This document shows positions 1 through 9,397 of a DNA stretch of 64,000 bases, piece after piece; positions within the stretch are counted from its first letter, which is position 1, and every line of letters begins with the position of its first letter. The stretch spans positions 26,997-90,996 of the forward strand of contig NZ_CP090984.1 in NCBI RefSeq assembly GCF_021513155.1, given 5' to 3'. A model generated the notes under the pieces. The model was not told the origin of the DNA and did not search any database. It worked only from the letters and a program-made list of their open reading frames with translations. The stretch is from Jeotgalibaca sp. MA1X17-3. Lineage in GTDB: Bacteria; Bacillota; Bacilli; Lactobacillales; Aerococcaceae. Position numbers and translations under genes: made by a program.

Positions 1-302
1 ATTGGAAAGAAATTGATAAAAAACAGCCCAAAATAACCTCCATTTATTCCATTGATAAAGACTTAGTTGACTGGTTAGAAAAGTTTTCTGAAAAGACAGG
101 AATTAGCCAAACCACCTTCCTTAATTACTCTTTCATACATTCTCTTTCTTGTGAACCACGTGTAGATCATACAAATAATAAGGTTAGAAAAGGAGTCTAT
201 TTAACTCAATCGAACATGGAATGTTTGAAAGATATTGAAACAGCTAAAAGATCCACTATCATTGAACAACAGATCAAAGCTTTAAGAACCTTTCTAAAAT
301 AG
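1..302 (+). CDS. C-terminal end of a protein of unknown function (start outside window)
   Basis: An open frame enters from the left edge (first full codon at 3) and stops at TAG 300-302. About 99 residues are visible. They are mostly polar and look helical, with a stretch reading LVDWLEKFSEKTGISQTT that could be part of a ribbon-helix-helix or plasmid accessory DNA-binding protein. That is only an impression. It lies 136 bp upstream of the transfer operon and in the same direction, so a role in plasmid maintenance or DNA processing is possible but not shown. Confidence 0.5.
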   Translation, partial: WKEIDKKQPKITSIYSIDKDLVDWLEKFSEKTGISQTTFLNYSFIHSLSCEPRVDHTNNKVRKGVYLTQSNMECLKDIETAKRSTIIEQQIKALRTFLK

Positions 303-438
303 ATAAGCTTACGAGAATTAAAGGTACTACATGTTCGTTATCCCTTGATTCTGAAAGCTTTTTTCTTTATACTTTAATTATAATAAATGGAAATTAAAGA
401 CATTTTTTATAATATACTTAGAAAGGAAGTGAAAAAAT

Positions 439-1017
439 ATGTTGGAAAGATTCAAAGATGGGGTTACAGTGTCCTATGAGAAAGGGGAATCAAAAGAAAA
501 AAGAAACGAAAAACGACACAAAGCGATTCGTGAACAACTTTCTACAAGTTTTTCTCTCCACAAAGATCCCTTCCTTTCCTATCTACACGAACATAACCTG
601 GATAAAGGAAATGAAGAAGCAATAGAAACAATAAAGACCATAGATTTTTCAAGAGCCAATCCAAGAAATAACTCGTTTATCAATGAGTTAGCATTTGCAG
701 GACAAGGAATCACAGAAGGCTTTTTAGAATGTTTTTCGATTGAACGAGATACAGCAGTAGAGAAATACGAAGATCAATTACAGGTCATCGAAAAAAAAGA
801 AGAAGGCGAACAGCCCGTTTTTTATGTAGGAACATTTTTAAGAGACAAGTTGGTTCGAGTATCGGACTATGAACCGTCCAGAGGAGAGTTAGACCAAAAA
901 TTAAACCACTACCAAAAAGACCAACTAGCAAACCAACAACAACAGCAACCACTAGAAAAAGAACGAATGCAACAACAAACGAGAACGTTGACAAGAAGAA
1001 GGGAAGATGAATCATGA
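439..1017 (+). CDS. First gene of the transfer operon, uncharacterised soluble protein
   Basis: This 192-residue protein has no signal peptide or membrane segment. It is highly charged and ends in a Gln-rich, Arg-rich tail (from about residue 158) that is probably unstructured. GAAAGGAAG lies just before the ATG, and a TATAAT sequence at 408-413 could be the -10 of the operon promoter, although no clear -35 is seen. Its stop overlaps the start of the pilin-like gene by four bases, so the two are translationally coupled. By position it corresponds to the small cytoplasmic gene that opens Trs/Tra operons. I do not recognise a domain. Confidence 0.75.
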   Translation: MLERFKDGVTVSYEKGESKEKRNEKRHKAIREQLSTSFSLHKDPFLSYLHEHNLDKGNEEAIETIKTIDFSRANPRNNSFINELAFAGQGITEGFLECFSIERDTAVEKYEDQLQVIEKKEEGEQPVFYVGTFLRDKLVRVSDYEPSRGELDQKLNHYQKDQLANQQQQQPLEKERMQQQTRTLTRRREDES

Positions 1018-1349
1018 AATTCAATAAAAAATTAGTAGGGTATATTTCGGCCATTTCAACACTAGCTGCTTTCAGTGTTCCAGAAAGAATCGCTTATGCG
1101 ACAGGAGCAGGTGAAATTCAATCCCGGTTAACAGAAGTAGGCAATACCGTTCAAACGCTTCTGACAGGCCTAATTGTCATTGTAGGGATCTGTGTTGCCT
1201 TGTTTGTCATTATCAAACGAATGCCCAGTGCGGATGACCCTCAAGAAAAGAACGAAGTCTACAAAGCCGTTGGACGTGTTTTAGGATTGGTTGCCATTGG
1301 GGCTGCGATTGTTTGGATCGTTCCTTGGGTCTATGGTTTATTCCAATAA
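1014..1349 (+). CDS. trsB: TrsB/CagC-type pilin-like T4SS subunit
   Basis: A 111-residue protein with an N-terminal signal sequence (lysines, then a hydrophobic run ending near ERIAYATGA) and two further hydrophobic segments at about residues 45-68 and 88-108. This is the layout of VirB2/CagC-type small subunits of Gram-positive type IV secretion systems, which are processed and inserted in the membrane. The start codon overlaps the previous stop (ATGA). It is followed by trsC and trsD, as in pGO1/pSK41. The role as channel or pilin subunit is inferred from topology and order, not from a catalytic motif. Confidence 0.75.
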   Translation: MKFNKKLVGYISAISTLAAFSVPERIAYATGAGEIQSRLTEVGNTVQTLLTGLIVIVGICVALFVIIKRMPSADDPQEKNEVYKAVGRVLGLVAIGAAIVWIVPWVYGLFQ

Positions 1350-1384
1350 AGACAGTTATCACTCAAAGGTAAGGGGAGACTATC

Positions 1385-1729
1385 ATGCCAGATAAGAAGA
1401 AAACGGAAGCAAAGACTTTTATATTCCCTGAAAACGTTGATTCTTCCTATGGCGTTTTCTTAGGGTTATCTCTCAAAGAAATTAGTTTATATGTTGTTCC
1501 TACTGTAGCGGTTGGATTGCTCTTTATTTTTATTCCACCGCACAGCTTTACGTTCGTAGTAAGCAAAGTCATTCTCGTTATTTTTATTTTAACCATTGTC
1601 TTAGCTGTTCTTTCTTCTAAACCGGTCCACTATCGAAGTAATGTGAAACTAACGGACTACATCAAGATGAAAAGCAACTATGGGAAGCGACAACATTTAT
1701 TCTTTAAAGAAAAACGGAAAAGAAGATGA
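1385..1729 (+). CDS. trsC: TrsC-like small membrane protein of the T4SS (VirB3-like position)
   Basis: A 114-residue protein with two adjacent hydrophobic segments at roughly residues 33-52 and 57-78 and a very basic C-terminus (KEKRKRR). Size, topology and position just before trsD and the ATPase gene match the TrsC/VirB3-like component, which sits in the membrane next to the VirB4 ATPase. The ribosome site AGGGGAG precedes the ATG. It belongs to the same transcription unit as its neighbours, with gaps of only 35 and 18 bp. Confidence 0.7.
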   Translation: MPDKKKTEAKTFIFPENVDSSYGVFLGLSLKEISLYVVPTVAVGLLFIFIPPHSFTFVVSKVILVIFILTIVLAVLSSKPVHYRSNVKLTDYIKMKSNYGKRQHLFFKEKRKRR

Positions 1730-1747
1730 AGAAGAAAGGAGGACGAT

Positions 1748-2410
1748 ATGATGGCAATGAAACGACCCCAAGCAAAAAAAGCAGATGATTTAGCGTATAC
1801 GTATACCCCACGAAAGATAAATAGTGGCACACAAACGATCACGGATATGAGTTTGATACAAGCAATTTATAAAAGCTTTCTAGTAACGAAATCAGGCTAC
1901 CTAGTAGCGATTATTGAAACATCCGGTATAAACCTTGAGCTATTGAACGAGGAAGAGCAGACAGATGTTTTTGACACGTATAATACCTTTCTCATGACCA
2001 CGTTAGGAGATTCTTCCAACGAACAACAACAGTACCTTGATATGACGATTCCCGTTGATGTAGATGATTACCTATTAAGTTACAAAAAGCGGTATTTACA
2101 AGAAAAAGACAAAGAGAATAGTAATCGTGAACGTGCGAAGTTGATTGCTTCTTACATTGACGATCTTTCTGTAAAAATGCAGGCACAAGAAATGAGTACC
2201 AAGAAACATTTATTGGTCGTGAAACAGCCGATCAAAAATAAAACGTATCTCTCTTTAAACAAAGCAAGCGTAGATTTAGACGACAAAGTTACCCAGACCA
2301 TCAATCGACTAGAAAATGCGTTTGATGGCTATGATTTACAAGCGAATAAGCTTCATAGTGACGAAGTACTCGCTGTTTTAAAAAACTTGGTCAACTTTTC
2401 AGGACACTAA
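1748..2410 (+). CDS. trsD: TrsD-like conjugative transfer protein
   Basis: A soluble 220-residue protein without membrane segments. In pGO1/pSK41-type operons a protein of this size, TrsD, always precedes the VirB4-type ATPase and resembles the N-terminal part of longer VirB4/TrbE proteins. That fits here, since the ATPase gene follows after 15 bp. AAGGAGGACG stands before the first ATG; in-frame ATGs at 1751 and 1757 are alternative starts. It probably acts on the cytoplasmic face with TrsE. Confidence 0.7.
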   Translation: MMAMKRPQAKKADDLAYTYTPRKINSGTQTITDMSLIQAIYKSFLVTKSGYLVAIIETSGINLELLNEEEQTDVFDTYNTFLMTTLGDSSNEQQQYLDMTIPVDVDDYLLSYKKRYLQEKDKENSNRERAKLIASYIDDLSVKMQAQEMSTKKHLLVVKQPIKNKTYLSLNKASVDLDDKVTQTINRLENAFDGYDLQANKLHSDEVLAVLKNLVNFSGH

Positions 2411-2425
2411 AAAAGGAGGGATGGT

Positions 2426-4393
2426 ATGTTCTTATTTCCAAAGAAAAAAGAAGAAAAAAATGAGCGAGAAGAAAATGAATTTGGAGTAGAGCGACCAGAA
2501 GATTTGAGCAGCTTAGATGATTTTTTAGACACAAACGCCATTCAAAGTATTTATCCGTTCAGTTGGGAAGAGTTTTCAGACCACATTGAAAGTGGCGATA
2601 ACTACATTAAAGTGCTAGCGATTATTGACTATCCGAAAATGAAAAAAGGGAATTGGCTTTCCGAACTGAAACGAAAAAAGGGAAATATTACCATCATACA
2701 AGATTTTGAAAGTAGCAATGCCCGGCAAATGGTGGAGTACTATAACAAAACGATTAAGAATAAAGAAGCAGAAATCCTAGACGTCTATGATCCCTTGAAA
2801 AAGAAAAAGCTTCAACAAGCGATTCAAACCGCTAATATGCAGTTGAACAAATATTTAGATAGTGAAGTGACCTACCTGTACCAACACATGTATGTTTTTT
2901 TACAAGGAGAAAGTTTGGAAGAACTGAACGCTCTAACCGACAGCGTAGAAAATACGCTCTCTAAACTACAATTAAAGTATATGAATCCTATTAAAGCGCA
3001 GTATCAAGCGTTTTGGTCCGCCATGCCGATTGGAGAAAATCTTTTATCGGATTACACGTTCAAACAGTCGAATACAGAAGTGGCCAGTAGTGTTTTTCCG
3101 TTTGATGATGCCGAAGTGTTGGAACTCACTCCGCATTGCGATATTGAAGGAATCAATAAAGATACCAACAGCCTCATTGCGATTGATTATTTAGATGAAC
3201 GAACGGTACTGAATCAAAATATGGTGGTGATTGGAACGAGCGGAGTAGGGAAAACTACCTATATGAAACAGAAAATCTTACGCTACATTGCCAAAGGCGT
3301 GAAAGTTTTTATCATTGACCCAGAGAATGAATATACAGAAATCGTAGAACGGTTCGGCGGTCAAGTCGTTCACTTAAGTAGTAATTCCCCAACAAAAATC
3401 AATCCGTTAGAAGTGTATTCAGAAGAACTAGATACAGACCAAAGGGTCAATATGGAACTATTAATCAAAGACAAAATTCAACGAGTAAAAGGTTTCTTTC
3501 AAATTTTGAAACCGGACTTATCAAAAGTAGAAAAAAGTATTTTAGATTATGTGTTACGGGATTGTTATCGAAATAGTGGCGTATTAGCGTATCGAAGCAT
3601 TACAGAGATTCACCATGAGCAGTGGCCTATTCTGTCTGACGTGTATAAACAAATGGAACGAATGAAAGTGAGTACAGAAGATCACGAACGGTTCGAAATC
3701 ATTAGAGATTTTTATTTTATCTTAGATAGCTATGTGAATGGTTCTACCACTCTTTTTAATGGACACACCAATATAGATGTGCAAACAGAGGTACTATCGT
3801 TTGACTTAAAAGCCTTACAGAATGAAGCGGATATTCAAGGCGCAGCCTATCTCAATACGTTTAGTTTTTTGTGGGACGAAATCACAAAAAATAAAACCGA
3901 AAATATTAAATTGTTTGTCGATGAGTTTCATTTCCTCACACAAAATCCTGACGCTTCTAGTTTTTTCTATCAAGCGTACAAGCGGTTTCGAAAATACAAT
4001 GCAGGAGCCATTGCAGGCACCCAGCAAATTCAAGATGTGTTAGATGGAACCATGGAAAACGGGAAAAATGTAGGCGAAGCGATTATCGGGAATAGTTATA
4101 CTAAGTTGTTCTTTGGGCTAGACAGTAAAGGGTTAGATGATATTGAACAAAAATTAAGAATTACCTTTTCCAAAAAAGAACGAAAATTGTTAGAAAAGAA
4201 AAAACAAGGAGAAGCCTTGATTATAAACGGTTCAAAACGAGCTTTTATGAAAGTATCTCTTTCCCAAGAAGAACTACGACTGATTGACCCTAAACAGTAC
4301 TACGAACGGTACGCAGAAAGTATACCCAACTATGAAGAACGAATTAAAATGACTGCCATTGAAGAAGAAGAAGCACGTTCCTTCCAGTTTTAA
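2426..4393 (+). CDS. trsE: TrsE, VirB4-family conjugation ATPase
   Basis: A 655-residue ATPase that powers assembly and transport of the type IV channel at the cytoplasmic membrane. The Walker A motif GTSGVGKTT is at about residues 269-277. A Walker B-like stretch IKLFVDEFHFL lies near residue 495, followed by a GTQQIQDV segment typical of VirB4/TraC proteins. The N-terminal third is the usual variable domain, rich in Lys and Glu. AAAAAAGGAGGG precedes the ATG. Length and motif spacing are normal, so the gene looks intact. Confidence 0.92.
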   Translation: MFLFPKKKEEKNEREENEFGVERPEDLSSLDDFLDTNAIQSIYPFSWEEFSDHIESGDNYIKVLAIIDYPKMKKGNWLSELKRKKGNITIIQDFESSNARQMVEYYNKTIKNKEAEILDVYDPLKKKKLQQAIQTANMQLNKYLDSEVTYLYQHMYVFLQGESLEELNALTDSVENTLSKLQLKYMNPIKAQYQAFWSAMPIGENLLSDYTFKQSNTEVASSVFPFDDAEVLELTPHCDIEGINKDTNSLIAIDYLDERTVLNQNMVVIGTSGVGKTTYMKQKILRYIAKGVKVFIIDPENEYTEIVERFGGQVVHLSSNSPTKINPLEVYSEELDTDQRVNMELLIKDKIQRVKGFFQILKPDLSKVEKSILDYVLRDCYRNSGVLAYRSITEIHHEQWPILSDVYKQMERMKVSTEDHERFEIIRDFYFILDSYVNGSTTLFNGHTNIDVQTEVLSFDLKALQNEADIQGAAYLNTFSFLWDEITKNKTENIKLFVDEFHFLTQNPDASSFFYQAYKRFRKYNAGAIAGTQQIQDVLDGTMENGKNVGEAIIGNSYTKLFFGLDSKGLDDIEQKLRITFSKKERKLLEKKKQGEALIINGSKRAFMKVSLSQEELRLIDPKQYYERYAESIPNYEERIKMTAIEEEEARSFQF

Positions 4394-4409
4394 AAAGGAG
4401 ATGGATAGA

Positions 4410-5781
4410 ATGAAAAAGAATTTTAAAGTATACGCATTTGAGTTTGGAACCGTTATAGAAGAAGAAAACCAAGTAAAAATCGAAATGGAACACTCCCTAT
4501 TCACTCCCGATATAGAAAAAGAAAGAACGAATCTTCCGACGAAAGAAGATCCGCTCTTTCTAAAACTGGGGAATGTCCAGGAATCAGAAGCTAGTTTCTC
4601 TTTTCTTTATGAAAAAAGTAGCCAACTAAAAAACCTGACACAAATTAAAACCGAAGCATACCCTGTCAAGTTGTCCATTGCACAGGAAATACTAGAACAG
4701 GATATACAAGACCAGTATACCAGATCGGACCTTTATATTTCATTGAATCCTTCCACTATTTACTATCACCCCATGCAAACCATTCGTTACACGTATGTAG
4801 CCAATCGCTTTATGCCAAAAGATACCCATACTAGTATGGAACGTTATCGAGCATTGATTGTCAGCTTACTAAGTGATCTTCCTTATGAGAAATGTCTGAA
4901 CAGTCCGAAAGATGTTCGTAAAGAAGGAAATGAATTAATCAAAGAACTCTACCAACAACCGACTGTCCCAGACTTACTCGCTTTGATTAAACAGAGCAAT
5001 GATTTTATTACGTATGGCTATATCGAGAATCGAAAAAAATCAGAAAATAAAATTAAACGGAACTATCGGTACTGGTTAGGGGGAGTGATTGCTCTTTCTT
5101 TAGTAGGGTTTAGCTTGTTAGGGGTTCGAGTAAGCGGACAAGCCACACAATTAACCGCCAACTACCACCAACAGCTTGATAAAAAAGATACCTTGTTACA
5201 AGCGAATGAACAGTTTTACAAGGGAAACTACAACAAAGCAGTAGGCTTGTACGAAAAAATCGACTATGACAAAAAACAGCTAGCAACCGACCTAATCGAG
5301 AAAGAACAGTATCAGCAAGCGTTGACGGTTGACCCAACGTCTCTTGAATCTGTCATTGAAAACTTGTATGAACGAGAACAAAAAGAAACCCTCTTAGATT
5401 TAAACGGTAAAAAAGCTAAATGAAAAACAACAAGCTAAACTAGAAGATGAAAAAGGGATTGTGAAGGGCGATCCAAACGCTATGCTACATACTTTAAATT
5501 TTTTGAAAGATGAACAAACAGCGATCCGATTAGCTCGTGCTTTTCTTGAAGGGGGCGACTTAACCAACGCTAAAAAAGTAGCTGAAAAATACCCTCAAAA
5601 CAAGGAAATGAGCGAAATTATTACGATAGCTGAATCAGAAAAAGAAAACCACGAACAAGAACAAGCAGACTTACAAAAGCAAATCGACGAGAAGCAGAAA
5701 AAAATAGATGAATCAAAAGACCAAAAAGAAAAAGAAACCCTTCAAAAAGAACTACAAGACTTGAAAGAAAACAAGGAATAA
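4410..5781 (+). pseudogene. trsF: trsF, frameshifted (EssB/YukC-like membrane protein of the T4SS)
   Basis: The first frame runs from ATG 4410 (AAAAGGAG nine bases upstream) to a TGA at 5421. From about 5404 the next frame reads on without a stop to 5781 with fitting protein character (KKLNEKQQAKLEDEKG). One extra A in the A6 run 5409-5414 explains the break. The joined protein of about 456 residues has a soluble N-domain resembling EssB/YukC pseudokinase domains, one membrane segment near residues 229-250, TPR-like helices and a Lys/Glu coiled coil. This is the order seen in TrsF. Either the gene is truncated or the extra A is a base-calling error. Confidence 0.8.
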
Positions 5782-5794
5782 GGAGGGAACGTCT

Positions 5795-6787
5795 ATGAAA
5801 AAAGGTTTTTTTATACGATATATAAAACCTATTGTAGTCGTGGTAATCGGTCTACTCGTTCTAATCGGCTTGTCCGTAGCTTTTTTCCAGAAAGAAGAAA
5901 AAGAGCAAAGTGCTTTGGGAAGGTACGGAGCAGGTCAAATCCCACAAGCAGTCCTGCAATATCAACCTCTTATCGAAGAAGAACTAAAAAAATATGGGTT
6001 AGAAGAACATATCCATGTTCTCTTAGCGATTACGACCCAAGAAAGCGGTGGGGTTGGTTCTCTTGATGTGATGCAATCAAGCGAGAGTTTAGGGCTTCCC
6101 CCCAATACGATACAAGACCCTCTCTATTCCATTGAGGTAGGGGTTAAATACTTTGCGGAAGTCATGGCAGAAGCGGAACAATCAAACGTAGATACCGATA
6201 CAGCCATTCAAGCTTACAATATGGGGAATGGGTTCATTCCTTTTGTAGCAGAAAATGGGGGCGTATTTACAACCGAATTAGCACAACAATTTTCTAATCA
6301 GATGAAAGCTAAAACAGGGTGGATTGTATATGGAGACCCTAATTATGTTGCAAACGTAAAACAGTATATGGGTTCATCAGAAGGAACTACCGTAGTTGTA
6401 ACAGGAGAATTAGCAGACTTTCAAAAGATGTTCGAACAATACGAAGGTATGCCCTATGTGTTTGGAGGAGCCAGTCCTTCTACCTCTTTTGATTGTAGCG
6501 GATTGTGGTACTACTTATTTCCAAAAATTGGGGTAAACGTACCACGAACCGCCCAAGCACAATATGATTTTTCTAAAAAAGTAACCGAAGATGAACTACA
6601 AGCAGGAGATCTAGTTTTCTTTCACAGTACCTATGATTCGCCTGACTATATCACTCATGTAGGTATGTATATGGGAAATGGCCTGATGTTCAATGCAGGC
6701 GACCCTTTAAAGTATGCAGATATTCATAGTACGTATTGGGAACCGCATATTGCAGGATATGGACGAATCGTAGATTTTAAAGCGTAG
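5795..6787 (+). CDS. trsG: TrsG, bifunctional peptidoglycan hydrolase (lysozyme-like plus NlpC/P60)
   Basis: A 330-residue cell-wall enzyme that locally opens peptidoglycan for the transfer channel. After an N-terminal membrane anchor (residues 11-30) comes a CwlT-type lysozyme-like domain at about 50-190, with Glu83 in TTQESGG as candidate acid. An NlpC/P60 endopeptidase domain follows at about 210-330, with Cys234 (FDCSGLW) and His288 (THVGMYMG). Both catalytic sets look complete. GGAGGG precedes the ATG. Position after trsF and length match TrsG/TraG of pSK41-type plasmids. Confidence 0.92.
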   Translation: MKKGFFIRYIKPIVVVVIGLLVLIGLSVAFFQKEEKEQSALGRYGAGQIPQAVLQYQPLIEEELKKYGLEEHIHVLLAITTQESGGVGSLDVMQSSESLGLPPNTIQDPLYSIEVGVKYFAEVMAEAEQSNVDTDTAIQAYNMGNGFIPFVAENGGVFTTELAQQFSNQMKAKTGWIVYGDPNYVANVKQYMGSSEGTTVVVTGELADFQKMFEQYEGMPYVFGGASPSTSFDCSGLWYYLFPKIGVNVPRTAQAQYDFSKKVTEDELQAGDLVFFHSTYDSPDYITHVGMYMGNGLMFNAGDPLKYADIHSTYWEPHIAGYGRIVDFKA

Positions 6788-6803
6788 CAAAGGAGAGTAC
6801 CAG

Positions 6804-7352
6804 ATGAAAAAAACAATTATGATGATTAGTGAAGCTGTTTTACTACTATTAGCGGTTATTTCCTTGTTTGGTTTATATCAAGATAATCAAACGAAAGCAG
6901 ATACCATTCAAGCATACGAAACAGAAATTACAGACTTGAAGCATACTCTTGACCTACAAGAGAACGGAAATAATACAACAGAAATAGCCGAGAAAACAAA
7001 ATTTATTAATTCCGCTTTTTCTTATTACTTAAATTACAACGAAGATAACTACCAATCACGTTTTGAAGAAATAGAAAAATACTTTTCTTTAGATGTGATT
7101 AATAAATTAAGTGGAGCAGGGGCAAGTGAACAACCGACTGTACCGATTAAAAGTAGTGCTAGAAACTATGTAACCTATGTGAACCCTGCCGAACCGAACT
7201 CGTTTGTTCATGTAACAGATATTCTCTATCAAGTCGCAGATAACGAACCCACTACCTTTAAAAATGTTTTCATCATTCATTTAACCGAACGAGAAAACGA
7301 ATATGTGATTGACAATGTTGATGTATTTAGTGGAACACCCACCAATGAATAA
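6804..7352 (+). CDS. Membrane-anchored T4SS accessory protein, TrsH position
   Basis: A 182-residue protein with a single N-terminal hydrophobic segment (about residues 5-25), a short coiled coil and an extracellular domain. There is no Cys after the hydrophobic segment, so unlike typical TrsH it is not a lipoprotein. A single anchor followed by a small mixed domain resembles VirB8/TcpC-type scaffold proteins, but this is inference from shape only. It sits between trsG and trsJ with gaps of 16 and 15 bp, so it is co-expressed with the channel. Confidence 0.65.
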   Translation: MKKTIMMISEAVLLLLAVISLFGLYQDNQTKADTIQAYETEITDLKHTLDLQENGNNTTEIAEKTKFINSAFSYYLNYNEDNYQSRFEEIEKYFSLDVINKLSGAGASEQPTVPIKSSARNYVTYVNPAEPNSFVHVTDILYQVADNEPTTFKNVFIIHLTERENEYVIDNVDVFSGTPTNE

Positions 7353-7367
7353 AGGGGAGGTACAAAG

Positions 7368-7811
7368 ATGAATACGAAAAGTAAAGCTTTGCTAAAAAAA
7401 ATGAGTTGGATCATCGTTTCTTTTCTTCTACTAGAAGCAATCATCATTACCGCATTAGTGGGATTGAATACCTTGTCTCAATATAAGTTAGATATAACGA
7501 GTACCGTACTTTTAGAGAATATTACCAACACCTTTACGCATTTAGGAACCTTTATCAAAAGTAATTGGGAAGAAAAGAACCCCTTTCTTATTATTGGAAC
7601 GATTGTGGCTCTTGTTTATTCTCTGTATGCGAACAGCAAAAGCAATTCCAAGAAAGAGGGGTGGGAAACAGAAGAAAGCAATACCTATCATGGTTCTGCA
7701 CGTTGGGGAACATTAAAAGAGTTGTTTCAGACCTCTAATTTTTTTAAAAAATCAAAAGAAAGTATTCAAACTGATTTTAAAAACTCTCTCACAAAGGAGG
7801 AACACTCATGA
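7368..7811 (+). CDS. trsJ: TrsJ-like membrane partner of the coupling protein
   Basis: A 147-residue protein with two membrane segments (about residues 11-34 and 71-89) followed by YHGSARWGTLKELF. In one-piece VirD4/TraG coupling proteins the same two segments are followed by a similar HGSARW motif just before the ATPase domain. This gene therefore looks like the detached N-terminal anchor of the coupling protein encoded next door. Its stop overlaps the trsK start in ATGA, and AAAGGAGGA for trsK lies inside it, so the two products are made together. Confidence 0.75.
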   Translation: MNTKSKALLKKMSWIIVSFLLLEAIIITALVGLNTLSQYKLDITSTVLLENITNTFTHLGTFIKSNWEEKNPFLIIGTIVALVYSLYANSKSNSKKEGWETEESNTYHGSARWGTLKELFQTSNFFKKSKESIQTDFKNSLTKEEHS

Positions 7812-9397
7812 CAGGAACGATTTTAGGTTTTGTAAAAAACGACTATATTATTCAGCCAACCGATAGCAAACCCAATCGTAATATTATGGTGGTAGGGGGT
7901 CCCGGTTCTTATAAGACACAGGGCTTTGTGATTACCAACGTTTTAAACGAAACAGAAAATAGTATTGTCGTAACCGACCCGAAAGGAGAAGTATACGAAC
8001 ATACAGCAGAATTTAAAAGACGACAAGGTTATGATGTTCATGTGATTAATTTCAGTAAAATGGAACAATCAGACCGCTACAATCCCATTGACTATGTTAC
8101 AAGTGATCTAGACGCAACCAATGTTGCTACAAAGATTGTAGATAGTTCTAATAAGGACGGTAAAAAGGATATTTGGTACTACTCGCAACGTTCCTTACTC
8201 TCTGCCCTAATCTTATATGTAAAGTACGAATTAGCACCAGAGAATCGAAATATGGCGGGGTTAGTTGATTTCTTGCAATCCACAAATGAAGCACAATCAG
8301 ACGATAAAGAAAGTGAACTAGACCTTGTTTTTTCTTCTCTTCGATTAGACCACCCTGCAAAACGGTTGTACGAATTAGGGTATAAAAAATCTCGTGGCGA
8401 TATGAAAGGGAGTATTATTGTTTCTTTACTCACAACCATTTCTAACTATATCAATCAAACCGTTTCAAACTTTACCAGTTTCAGTGATTTTAACTTACAA
8501 GAAATCGGAAGAAAGAAAACCATGTTATATGTCATCATTCCTGTCATGGACACGAGTTGGGAAGGGTTAACCAACATTTTTTTCTCCCAGATATTCGATC
8601 AGCTCTATGAATTAGCTTCTGAACAACATTCCAAGTTGCCTGTATCGGTTGATTTTATCCTTGATGAATTTGTCAACTTAGGAACGTTTACCAATTATGA
8701 AGAGTTTTTAGCGACTTGTCGGGGCTATGGCATTGGAGTAGCAACAATTATTCAAAGTCTTACACAGCTACAAGATAAGTACAATAAAGAGAAAGCCGAA
8801 AGTATCTTAGGGAACTGTTCGATCAAAATTTGTATGAACGCTGCGAATAATACGACCGCTAAATATTTTTCTGAATTGTTAGATAAAGCGACTGTAAAAG
8901 TTGCGACCAGTAATAAAAGTGCTTCTAAAAACTCAAAACAAGAAGGCAGTAGTACTAGTCATTCAGATAATGAAGGATATTCTGGTCGTGATTTAATGAC
9001 CGCAGGCGAAATAACCAGTATGCCAGATGATACACAAATCATTGTGTTTTCTAATCTTCCCCCTATCAAGACAAAAAAAGCTTTTCAGTTTGATCTATTC
9101 CCTCAACCAAAAGAGTTATTAAACCAGTCTGACTATGAAAAAAATACCAATCCAAAGCAACTAGAACGGTTAGAAAAACTAACGGAAGAATTTAACCAAG
9201 CAAGTGAAAAAAAGGAAAAAGAAAAACAAGACCGAATAAAAGAAAAACAGAAACAAGATAAAATAGCAAAAGAGAAAAAAGAAGAAGAAGAAAAAAAGAA
9301 CAAGAAAGAAATAAACAAGAAGCTCTTAAAAGTTCATTCGCAGAGTATGGAGAGGCAAAAGAAGAATAGAAAGGAAAAAAACACATGGACAAAATAG
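7808..9397 (+). CDS. trsK: TrsK, VirD4/TraG-type coupling ATPase
   Basis: A 529-residue ATPase that recruits the relaxase-DNA complex to the channel. Walker A GGPGSYKT lies near residue 35, and FILDEFVNLG near 285 is the Walker B region. The CRGYGIGVATIIQSLTQL stretch is typical of TraG/TraD coupling proteins. It has no membrane segment of its own; the anchor seems to be supplied by the overlapping upstream gene. The C-terminus (about 440-529) is an extremely Lys/Glu-rich, probably unstructured tail. It overlaps trsL by 13 bases. Confidence 0.92.
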   Translation: MTGTILGFVKNDYIIQPTDSKPNRNIMVVGGPGSYKTQGFVITNVLNETENSIVVTDPKGEVYEHTAEFKRRQGYDVHVINFSKMEQSDRYNPIDYVTSDLDATNVATKIVDSSNKDGKKDIWYYSQRSLLSALILYVKYELAPENRNMAGLVDFLQSTNEAQSDDKESELDLVFSSLRLDHPAKRLYELGYKKSRGDMKGSIIVSLLTTISNYINQTVSNFTSFSDFNLQEIGRKKTMLYVIIPVMDTSWEGLTNIFFSQIFDQLYELASEQHSKLPVSVDFILDEFVNLGTFTNYEEFLATCRGYGIGVATIIQSLTQLQDKYNKEKAESILGNCSIKICMNAANNTTAKYFSELLDKATVKVATSNKSASKNSKQEGSSTSHSDNEGYSGRDLMTAGEITSMPDDTQIIVFSNLPPIKTKKAFQFDLFPQPKELLNQSDYEKNTNPKQLERLEKLTEEFNQASEKKEKEKQDRIKEKQKQDKIAKEKKEEEEKKNKKEINKKLLKVHSQSMERQKKNRKEKNTWTK

